Assembly: GCA_051859825.1 (NCBI GenBank)
Contig: JBHYFA010000047.1
Location: forward strand, 1-23,390
DNA: 23,390 nt
Source of the DNA: CSBr16-58 sp051859825
GTDB lineage: Bacteria > Bacteroidota > Bacteroidia > Flavobacteriales > Schleiferiaceae
Direction of reading: 5' to 3'
The notes beneath the pieces are model-generated. The model saw only the letters and a program-made list of their open reading frames with translations, was not told the DNA's origin and ran no database searches. Of this stretch, positions 1 to 5,550 are shown piece by piece (the stretch's first letter is position 1; each line of letters starts with the position of its first letter). The position numbers were made by a program, and so were the translations under genes.

Positions 1-124
1 TAGAAAGTTCGAGAGCAAGGCTTGCGAAGGTTGAAAAACAGTGAGTCCCGACAAGACTTTGTCGGGATGACCTTTTTTTCAACCGAGCCTAACGAAGCTC
101 TCGGACTTTATAGACAGACACTAG
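1..124 (-). repeat. Intergenic palindromic repeat, copy A (complete)
   Basis: This element lies directly downstream of rimM. Read on the minus strand it starts TAGTGTCTGTCTATAAAGTC at 124. Its ends form an imperfect inverted repeat (1-16 with 97-112, 14 of 16 paired). A perfect 10-bp stem (29-38 with 75-84) lies inside, and at the centre is a 9-bp stem (46-54 with 59-67). Runs of T follow the central stem on both strands, so it could terminate transcription in both directions. Related copies lie at 4381-4438 and 8571-8668. The left end of the element coincides with the window start, so it may extend further. What it does beyond termination is not known. Confidence 0.7.
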
Positions 125-128
125 ATAG

Positions 129-656
129 TTACAAATAAATATCTACAAGACCCTCCGGACATTCGGTCAGTATCGTTCGGTTTTCAGTGTTGATTTCTTT
201 AACGATAATATCCTTGATCCAGGGAATATAGATGTCTTTATTGGAGGGGTGTTTAACTACGAGTATATCTTGTTCTTTACCCTCGATTACGCCGTCGAGA
301 ATGCCGATGTTTCCATGTGAGGAGTCGACTACGTCCATTCCAATAATCTCGTGGATGAAGAGTTCTCCTTCGTCAGGTTCAGGGAGCATGCTTTGGTGGA
401 GAAATATTTTGCAGCCAACGAGTTTTTCGGCATGTTGCTCCGAATCCACTTCTTCCAACTTTAGACGGACACCTTTGGGAAGAAGACTGAGTTTTTCAAT
501 GAAGTAGGGGATAAGCTGGGATTTTTGCTCGATAAACAGTGCTTCTAAATCGGCGTAGTTTTCAGGAGCGTCGGTATCAAAACGGGCTACTACTTCGCCT
601 TTAAAGCTATGTTTACGAACGATGTGCCCCAGTTCAAAACAAGATTCTTTGTCCAT
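129..656 (-). CDS. rimM: Ribosome maturation factor RimM
   Basis: RimM assists late assembly of the 30S head domain and binds ribosomal protein S19 (family knowledge). The 175-aa product shows the N-terminal RimM domain with the motif ELGHIVRKHSFKGEV near residues 6-20. The C-terminal PRC-barrel follows (GELFIHEIIGMDV, then DIYIPWIKDIIVKEI), which is normal length and order. An in-frame ATG at 692 lies within the terminator hairpin after rpsP and would add 12 unrelated residues. The ATG at 656, giving MDKESCFELG, fits the family and is chosen. The gene is the second of an rpsP-rimM pair, as in many bacteria, but a terminator sits between the two. A palindromic repeat follows its stop codon. 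No trmD is seen next to it. Confidence 0.93.
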   Translation of the reverse strand: MDKESCFELGHIVRKHSFKGEVVARFDTDAPENYADLEALFIEQKSQLIPYFIEKLSLLPKGVRLKLEEVDSEQHAEKLVGCKIFLHQSMLPEPDEGELFIHEIIGMDVVDSSHGNIGILDGVIEGKEQDILVVKHPSNKDIYIPWIKDIIVKEINTENRTILTECPEGLVDIYL

Positions 657-659
657 GAG

Positions 660-693
660 TAAGAAAAAAATGGCCATCACTAGGATGGCCATT
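660..693 (-). terminator. Intrinsic terminator or attenuator between rpsP and rimM
   Basis: On the minus strand a perfect 10-bp stem, AATGGCCATC (693-684) with GATGGCCATT (678-669), has a 5-nt loop and runs straight into a T-rich tract (671-660). It starts 11 nt after the rpsP stop and ends a few bases before the rimM ATG at 656. No space remains for a separate rimM promoter after it, so rimM expression would depend on readthrough. Confidence 0.8.
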
Positions 694-703
694 GTTGCAA
701 AAA

Positions 704-1237
704 TTAGGCTTCACCTGATTTTTCAGCTTCGGCTTCTTCTGCCGGAGCATCCTCAACAGGGGCTTCTTCAGCGCTGGCTTCTGCCTCTTTAGCGGCAAGA
801 GCAGCAGCGCGCTCTTCATTGCGTTTACGCTCGGCTTCTAATCTGGCGGCAGCTTCAGCAGCGGCTTTTTCAGCCAAACCAGATTTTTTACCCTCGATAG
901 CTCCGTGCTTCGACTCCATCCAAGCTTCGAATTTCTTCTCAGCATCTTCAGCGGTGAAAGCACCTTTCTTTACACCATTTAAAAGGTGGTTCTTGTGCAT
1001 TACGCCTTTGTAAGACAAAATAGCACGGCAGGTGTCACTTGGCTGTGCACCGTTCTGAACCCAACGCAAAGCAGCGTCGAAATCTAGATCGATGGTAGCA
1101 GGATTGGTGTTGGGGTTGTAAACACCGATTTTCTCGATGAAACGACCATCACGGGGAGCGCGGCTGTCGGCAGCCACAATGTGGAAAAACGCGTAAGATT
1201 TGCGTCCGTGTCTTTGAAGACGAATACGTACTGGCAT
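704..1237 (-). CDS. rpsP: 30S ribosomal protein S16 with long acidic C-terminal tail
   Basis: S16 is a primary 30S assembly protein that binds 16S rRNA. The first ~85 residues match the family: MPVRIRLQRHGRKSYAFFHI, then AADSRAPRDGRFIEKIGVYN and a segment with AALRWVQNGAQPSDTCRAIL. Most bacterial S16 proteins are 80-90 aa, whereas this one is 177 aa. The extra ~90 residues are rich in Ala, Lys and Glu and become strongly acidic at the end (repeats of EEAP, EDAP and EEAEAE). Such extended S16 is, to my knowledge, common in Bacteroidota. The leader is ~120 nt if the proposed promoter at 1366-1396 is right. A terminator hairpin follows, then rimM. Confidence 0.96.
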   Translation of the reverse strand: MPVRIRLQRHGRKSYAFFHIVAADSRAPRDGRFIEKIGVYNPNTNPATIDLDFDAALRWVQNGAQPSDTCRAILSYKGVMHKNHLLNGVKKGAFTAEDAEKKFEAWMESKHGAIEGKKSGLAEKAAAEAAARLEAERKRNEERAAALAAKEAEASAEEAPVEDAPAEEAEAEKSGEA

Positions 1238-1365
1238 ACGTTAATTGTTTTAGAAGGGTCCAAAACCCGGTTAACTAACATGTGATGCGAAAAAATAAAC
1301 ACGAACTTTTTATAGTTCAGGTGAAATATTTTAAAGCGTTCACAAATGAACAAAATTTCAAGCCG

Positions 1366-1396
1366 CAAATATCGTTTAATACTATGAATCACGCAA
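1366..1396 (-). promoter_or_regulatory. Candidate rpsP promoter (Bacteroidota type)
   Basis: On the minus strand TTG (1396-1394) is followed after 20 nt by GATATTTG (1373-1366). This matches the Bacteroidota -7 form TAnnTTTG except for its first base. The predicted transcript start is near 1359, ~120 nt upstream of rpsP. It lies in the divergent gap before the MORN gene. The assignment rests on pattern only. Confidence 0.35.
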
Positions 1397-1516
1397 ATAA
1401 ACTTCTTTCAATTTGTGGAAAGAAATTTGTCTTGTTGTATTGTACTTTCGCTACGGCACGTTTTTTTCAGAGATGATTCTTATCGTGCTCAATTTTAACT
1501 GTTTAAGTATTTCTCC

Positions 1517-2209
1517 ATGAAACAGCATTTTCTTTTTATCGTTACTTTTAGCCTCCTTATGGCTCACTCTTGGGCGCAACCCAATCAAACTGATGCGCAA
1601 GGTCGCAAGCAAGGAGCATGGAAAAAGTTTCATGCCAACGGTAAAACTCTGCGCTACGAAGGACAGTTTAAGAACGATATTCCGGTGGGTACGTTTAGAT
1701 ATTATTTTGAAAATGGCAAACTTTTTAGCGAAAACGTTTTTCGTGCCGAAACGGGAGTTTGCTACAGCAAGCAGTTTACCGAACGAGGACAAATCATAGC
1801 TGAGGGAGTGTATAATAATAATCAGCGCGATAGTGTATGGACGTTTTACAATCGAAATGGGGAGGTAATGTCGCGCGAGACCTACAACAACGGAGTGCTT
1901 CACGGTGAGAAAACCACCTACTTCTCCAACGGAAACGTAGTGGAGTTAGTTACTTTTGACAATGGAAAAATGCACGGACCCTATGCTCAATATTTTGAAA
2001 ACGGGCAACTTCAGCGCAAAGGTTCATACCAAAACGATTTGCTGCACGGTGATGTTACTATTTTTAATTATAACGGTAAAAAATTAGCGCAGGGAAAATA
2101 TCATGAAGGGGAAAAGCACGGGGTTTGGATTTTCTTTAATGAGGAAGGACGACCAGAAAAACGCGAAGAATATCGTTACGGAAAATTGACAAAAGAACAT
2201 ACATATTAA
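1517..2209 (+). CDS. Secreted MORN-repeat protein (YwqK antitoxin-like family)
   Basis: The 230-aa product begins with a signal peptide (MKQHFLFIVTFSLLMAHSWAQ). The rest is made almost entirely of ~23-residue MORN_2-type repeats. Each has the pattern Y..G....G.W..(Y/F)..NG, for example GAWKKFHANGK, DSVWTFYNRNGE and HGVWIFFNEEGR, with about seven or eight units. Databases often label such proteins 'toxin-antitoxin system YwqK family antitoxin', but no toxin is adjacent and the signal peptide suggests it acts outside the cytoplasm. It ends 3 nt before mnmA, so the two are probably cotranscribed. The function is not known. Confidence in the repeat fold is high and in any antitoxin role low. Confidence 0.85.
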   Translation: MKQHFLFIVTFSLLMAHSWAQPNQTDAQGRKQGAWKKFHANGKTLRYEGQFKNDIPVGTFRYYFENGKLFSENVFRAETGVCYSKQFTERGQIIAEGVYNNNQRDSVWTFYNRNGEVMSRETYNNGVLHGEKTTYFSNGNVVELVTFDNGKMHGPYAQYFENGQLQRKGSYQNDLLHGDVTIFNYNGKKLAQGKYHEGEKHGVWIFFNEEGRPEKREEYRYGKLTKEHTY

Positions 2210-2212
2210 TAC

Positions 2213-3373
2213 ATGGCGCGAGTAGTTGTAGGACTTTCGGGGGGAGTAGATAGCTCGGTGGCTGCACATTTGCTTTTAGAGCAAGGTCACGAGGTGATTG
2301 GCATTTTTATGCGTAATTGGAACGACGAGTCGGTGACGATTAATAATGAATGTCCGTGGATCGACGATAGCAACGATGCCATGCTCGTGGCAGAGCATCT
2401 CGGAATACCATTTAGAGTAATGGATTTCAGTCATGAATATAAGGAGCGTATCGTTGACTATATGTTTAATGAATACGAGCGAGGCAGAACACCCAACCCT
2501 GATGTTTTGTGCAATCGCGAAATTAAATTCGACGCATTCCTCAATGCCGCCCTCGAACTCAATGCTGATTTTGTAGCTACCGGCCATTACTGTCGGCGAC
2601 GTGAAACTCCAGACGGTAGGGTGGAATTACTCAGTGGCTTAGACCGCAATAAAGACCAAAGTTATTTTCTTTGCCAAGTTTCTCAAGAACAACTGCAACG
2701 GGCTCTCTTTCCCATTGGAGACTTGCAAAAGTCAGAAGTTCGCGCCATTGCCGAAAAAATTGGTTTGCCCACTGCGGCTAAGAAAGACTCCCAAGGATTG
2801 TGTTTTGTAGGCAAGGTCAAACTCCCCGTTTTTCTCCAACAACAACTTGCACCAAAGAAAGGTCGAATAATGGAAGTACCCCGAGATTACGAATATTTTC
2901 CAACAGAAATTGACGCCTCGCAGGATGTTTTTTATCTTCAGCCAGAAATGCCATTCGATCAATCTCGCGAAGTAGGTCAGCATGACGGCGCACATTTTTA
3001 CACCATCGGCCAACGAAAAGGTCTTGGAGTAGGTGGACGTAAAGTGCCGCTATTTGTGGTGGGTATTGACACCAAGGAAAATATCGTTTATGTAGCCGAA
3101 GGAGAAGATCATCCGGCATTACTGCGTCAGGGATTGCGCATTGAGAAAGGGACGGATAATTGGCCCGGTGGAGACAATCCTCTTCAAGAAGAATCAACAT
3201 TAGAAGTTATGGCGCGTATTCGTTATCGTCAACCTTTACAACCTGCCACATTAATTCGTAAGAATGCAATCATTTATCTCTGGTTTAATGAACCACAAAA
3301 GGCCATAACTCCCGGACAATTTGCTGCTTGGTATAAAGATGATGTTCTGCTGGGAAGCGGGGTAATTGAGTAG
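2213..3373 (+). CDS. mnmA: tRNA-specific 2-thiouridylase MnmA
   Basis: MnmA thiolates U34 at C2 in the tRNAs for Lys, Glu and Gln, using ATP and a sulfur relay. The 386-aa product has the PP-loop SGGVDSS at residues 9-15 and the RNWNDE segment near 34-39. It also has both cysteines of the active centre: Cys100 in NPDVLCNREIKF and Cys197 in DSQGLCFVGK. ATGHYCR at 122-128 and HFYTIGQRKGLG in the central domain are also typical, and the C-terminal beta-barrel is complete. It starts 3 nt after the MORN gene. The protein is intact with no unusual features. Confidence 0.97.
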   Translation: MARVVVGLSGGVDSSVAAHLLLEQGHEVIGIFMRNWNDESVTINNECPWIDDSNDAMLVAEHLGIPFRVMDFSHEYKERIVDYMFNEYERGRTPNPDVLCNREIKFDAFLNAALELNADFVATGHYCRRRETPDGRVELLSGLDRNKDQSYFLCQVSQEQLQRALFPIGDLQKSEVRAIAEKIGLPTAAKKDSQGLCFVGKVKLPVFLQQQLAPKKGRIMEVPRDYEYFPTEIDASQDVFYLQPEMPFDQSREVGQHDGAHFYTIGQRKGLGVGGRKVPLFVVGIDTKENIVYVAEGEDHPALLRQGLRIEKGTDNWPGGDNPLQEESTLEVMARIRYRQPLQPATLIRKNAIIYLWFNEPQKAITPGQFAAWYKDDVLLGSGVIE

Positions 3374-3461
3374 AAAATTGTTGAATAGTTGTTTCCAAAT
3401 CCTTTAGAATGCAAATCCAGTACTTTACTATTCTTTAATAGGTGTCATACTTACAGCGATT

Positions 3462-3475
3462 CCTAAGATTTTAGG
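3462..3475 (+). terminator. Weak possible terminator after mnmA
   Basis: A 5-bp stem CCTAA/TTAGG with a 4-nt loop is followed by an A/T-rich tract containing six T about 12 nt later. The stem is short, so this is a tentative call. Confidence 0.25.
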
Positions 3476-3513
3476 GTAATAAAAATTTTTTGCAATAAAT
3501 CTTACAAAAACAT

Positions 3514-3543
3514 TTGCACGAAAGATTTTTCTTACTATATTTG
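3514..3543 (+). promoter_or_regulatory. Bacteroidota-type promoter for the 3568 gene
   Basis: TTG at 3514-3516 is followed after 19 nt by TATATTTG at 3536-3543, an exact match to TAnnTTTG. The predicted transcript start is near 3550, ~18 nt before the ATG. The TTG could be mistaken for a start codon, because an open frame runs from it into the gene. Confidence 0.7.
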
Positions 3544-3567
3544 CTGCTCAATCAAATCTATTCTAGT

Positions 3568-4383
3568 ATGATGAGAGCAAATTATTTCAAATTCGTTTTG
3601 CTGATAGCTGTAAGTTTGGTTTTCACCAAGGTTCAAGCACAGTTTTTCGTTCCATCTGGAAAATTTAGAAACATACAGTATGATTCTTCACAAACAGGCT
3701 ATCAAAGACTCATTGCGAGTATATATCCTATTTATCCAACCGAAGTTGTAACTAAGTCTAATGAAGTTTTTCGTGGAAAAGTTATCAATGAAGAGGGTGG
3801 ATATTCAGTTGTAACGAGAAATAAAAATGTTTATTCTTTTCGTGAGGAAGACGTAGAAGAGGTGGCTTGGGTTATTCCAGATAGGCGAGATTATACCTTT
3901 TATAGGGGATTAGGATTTCATGTAGCATCATATAGAAAAGAAGTTTTTTTACCAACTTTAGGTTTTGTCTATGATTTAAATTGGGAGCTTCCTAAGCATG
4001 ATTTTGTTGTTTCATTACCCATTCAATTTGGATTGGAATATCTAACAAAGATTGATGGAGATTTATTGAATTATTTTTCTGCTGAGTTACTTTTAGGAAA
4101 ACGTTTTAATCGCATGAGCAAAATTACTCATACAATCTCAGCCGGGCCGGGACTTGGCACCGAATTGAAATACCTGATGAATGAACATAAATATTATCCT
4201 TACGTTTTTGGAGGGCATTATGATATTGAGTTTTCTATTGGTAGAAAAAATAGTATTGCATTTTTTGCTAAGTACCAATATTTCAGTCGCCACGATGACA
4301 ATCATCGCCTGATTTTTGGCTTATGTTTTCGCGTTTATGAAATAGGGTTTCCGCAGCTTTTGATGATGAATCCTATTGATTAG
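3568..4383 (+). CDS. Exported protein of unknown function (paralogue 1 of 2)
   Basis: The product (271 aa from 3568) has a signal peptide with the core FKFVLLIAVSLVFTKVQAQ. The next ~80 residues form a small domain with NEVFRGKV and SFREEDVEEV. The rest alternates short hydrophobic and aromatic stretches and ends in a strand-like segment (RLIFGLCFRVYEIGF), as in outer-membrane barrels or periplasmic beta proteins. The open frame extends upstream to a TTG at 3514, but that TTG is the promoter's -33 element, so ATG 3568 (or 3571) is used. The following gene shares RG-x-V, REED(I/V), FNRM and YYPY, so the two are diverged tandem duplicates. The stop codon is the first triplet of a repeat copy. 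No family is recognised. Confidence 0.8.
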   Translation: MMRANYFKFVLLIAVSLVFTKVQAQFFVPSGKFRNIQYDSSQTGYQRLIASIYPIYPTEVVTKSNEVFRGKVINEEGGYSVVTRNKNVYSFREEDVEEVAWVIPDRRDYTFYRGLGFHVASYRKEVFLPTLGFVYDLNWELPKHDFVVSLPIQFGLEYLTKIDGDLLNYFSAELLLGKRFNRMSKITHTISAGPGLGTELKYLMNEHKYYPYVFGGHYDIEFSIGRKNSIAFFAKYQYFSRHDDNHRLIFGLCFRVYEIGFPQLLMMNPID

Positions 4384-4438
4384 TGTCTGTCTTTAAAGTA
4401 AGCTACCGGGGTCGCAAGCCTCGCTCTTAAGCTTGCTA
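4381..4438 (+). repeat. Intergenic repeat, copy B (internally deleted)
   Basis: It starts TAGTGTCTGTCT, identical to the start of copy A, then TTAAAGT, and ends with TCGCAAGCCTCGCTCT (4412-4427) and ...CTTGCTA. That end matches the far arm of copy A (TCGCAAGCCTTGCTCT...CTTTCTA). The inner hairpin of copy A is missing. The first TAG is also the stop codon of the preceding gene. Confidence 0.7.
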
Positions 4439-4452
4439 GATCAGCCACATTG

Positions 4453-4498
4453 TCTTTATGGACAACCTAAAATTAGTTTCTTCCATAAAGAATTTTTT
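4453..4498 (+). terminator. Intrinsic terminator with an overlapping alternative hairpin
   Basis: TCTTTATGGA (4453-4462) pairs perfectly over 10 bp with TCCATAAAGA (4482-4491), and six T follow at 4493-4498. A second perfect pairing, ACCTAAAA (4465-4472) with TTTTAGGT (4495-4502), crosses the first, so both are unlikely to form fully at once. The first hairpin plus T run looks like a terminator for the upstream gene. Confidence 0.6.
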
Positions 4499-4562
4499 AG
4501 GTCATGGATCGCACCTATAAATGATTATGAATGTTTCACTTCAACAACAAAAACTAATAATT

Positions 4563-5306
4563 ATGAAAACCAAGTTTATTTCTCAATGTAAATTGATTGT
4601 TCTTTTCCTTTTCTTTTCAATGATTCAAATGCACGCGCAGAATCAATATTTTCTTCCAGATGAAGGGGGATTATTTATCTCACAATTTGATTTAAAAAAT
4701 GGAGATCAAGTTCGTGGCTTTGTAGTAAGGATGGTTTTTAATACGTATTATGAAGTGCAATTGGGAAATGGTGACATTGTAATTGTACGTGAAGAAGATA
4801 TTGCTAAGAAGAAGAAAGTAAAGCCCGATATGCGGGAAAATAAAGTGTATTATGAACTTGGTATTGCAGGTTCTTCTATGATTCGACAAAATGAAGATTT
4901 TACAGCATTATTTCTTCATGGTAGTTTTGCAAAAGAGTTCGGAAGAGATAATAAATTTTTTGCTAGCTTGGAGGTAGCATCGGGTCGTATTTTTTGGAAT
5001 AGTGATGATTTTACAGGTGATATTAATCGTCCAAACAATTTTGGAAAAGTGGGGCTTGGCTATAATTTTAATCGAATGGAAACATTCAGCCAGGCATTTT
5101 CAATTGGAGGTTTAATGTATTATAGAGAAGGCGATTATTATCCATATTTATATTTTCAATGTGAATTTCCAATCAAGATTAAACCAAACACATTAATAAC
5201 TCCCTATGTTACCTATTTGACTCCCTTTGATGGGTTTGATTACGGAAATTCACTCTATTTGGCAGGCTTAAAATTTCGTTTTTATATGCCTAGTTCTATT
5301 TTTTGA
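4563..5306 (+). CDS. Exported protein of unknown function (paralogue 2 of 2)
   Basis: The product (247 aa) has a signal peptide starting MKTKFISQCKLIVLFLFF and ending MHAQ. The N-terminal small domain has GDQVRGFVV and IVREEDIAKKKK, matching NEVFRGKV and SFREEDVEEV in the preceding gene. The C-terminal part is rich in aromatic beta-strand-like stretches, including FNRM, YYPYLYFQCEF and LAGLKFRFYM. An earlier in-frame ATG at 4521 would place 14 polar residues before the signal peptide, so 4563 is preferred. Its stop overlaps the -33 element of the B12 promoter. It may be an outer-membrane or periplasmic beta protein. No named family is recognised. Confidence 0.8.
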   Translation: MKTKFISQCKLIVLFLFFSMIQMHAQNQYFLPDEGGLFISQFDLKNGDQVRGFVVRMVFNTYYEVQLGNGDIVIVREEDIAKKKKVKPDMRENKVYYELGIAGSSMIRQNEDFTALFLHGSFAKEFGRDNKFFASLEVASGRIFWNSDDFTGDINRPNNFGKVGLGYNFNRMETFSQAFSIGGLMYYREGDYYPYLYFQCEFPIKIKPNTLITPYVTYLTPFDGFDYGNSLYLAGLKFRFYMPSSIF

Positions 5307-5335
5307 AAAAGATATCGTTTTTCATACTACTTTTG
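5303..5335 (+). promoter_or_regulatory. Promoter of the B12 uptake operon
   Basis: TACTTTTG at 5328-5335 matches TAnnTTTG exactly. TTG at 5303-5305 lies 22 nt upstream and overlaps the stop codon of the preceding gene. The predicted start near 5342 coincides with the 5' strand of the riboswitch P1 helix, which supports the assignment. Confidence 0.6.
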
Positions 5336-5340
5336 CCCCG

Positions 5341-5497
5341 CTCAGGCTGCGCGAGCATTAATAGGGAATCCTGTNNNNNNNNNNGTACCCGCAGCTGTAA
5401 CCCATTACATACGGAGCATTTTGTCACTGGATGAAAATCTGGGAAGGCTAAATGCAGTGCTACTAGCATTCCGTGGGAAGTCAGAAGACCTGCCTGA
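5341..5497 (+). promoter_or_regulatory. Cobalamin riboswitch aptamer (interrupted by an N gap)
   Basis: The region carries the conserved cobalamin-riboswitch blocks in order: TAATAGGGAATCCTGT (5360-5374), GTACCCGCAGCTGTAACC (5385-5402), CACTGG near 5424, TGGGAAGGC (5440-5448) and GTGGGAAGTCAGAAGACCTG (5473-5492). P1 is TCAGGC (5342-5347) with GCCTGA (5492-5497). Ten N at 5375-5384 replace part of the aptamer between the first two blocks. Elements of this class bind adenosyl- or related cobalamins and usually shut off transport genes when B12 is plentiful. The gene downstream is a btuB-type receptor. Confidence 0.95.
5375..5384. other. Assembly gap (10 N)
   Basis: Ten undetermined bases lie within the cobalamin riboswitch. 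In other cobalamin aptamers the flanking blocks are separated by roughly this distance, so the missing sequence is probably short. The self-complementary aptamer may have caused the break. Confidence 0.95.
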
Positions 5498-5550
5498 TCG
5501 ATAGTATTAACTTTAAACCATCCTTCGGGAATAAAGGATCAGGTAGTATG
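5493..5550 (+). promoter_or_regulatory. Predicted expression platform of the B12 riboswitch
   Basis: Two exclusive pairings are visible. CCTGATC (5493-5499), which includes the 3' strand of P1, is complementary to GATCAGG (5537-5543), four bases before the btuB ATG. ATCCTT (5520-5525) is complementary to AAGGAT (5534-5539), which contains an SD-like AAAGGA about 9 nt before the ATG. With P1 formed (ligand bound), the second hairpin could hide the ribosome site. No T run follows, so control of translation is inferred. Confidence 0.55.

Noticed and set aside
634..819. A 61-codon frame on the minus strand across the end of rpsP
   Set aside because: It is a frame-shifted reading of the Ala/Lys/Glu-rich S16 tail and the terminator, not a gene.
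1443..1450. TACTTTCG as a promoter for the MORN gene
   Set aside because: The core is one base from consensus, but the nearest TTG elements are 13 or 27 nt away, outside the usual spacing.
4453..4502. An H-type pseudoknot
   Set aside because: The loops (2, 9 and 3 nt) look too short for both full stems to coexist. Competing hairpins are more likely, so it is listed as a terminator with an alternative fold.
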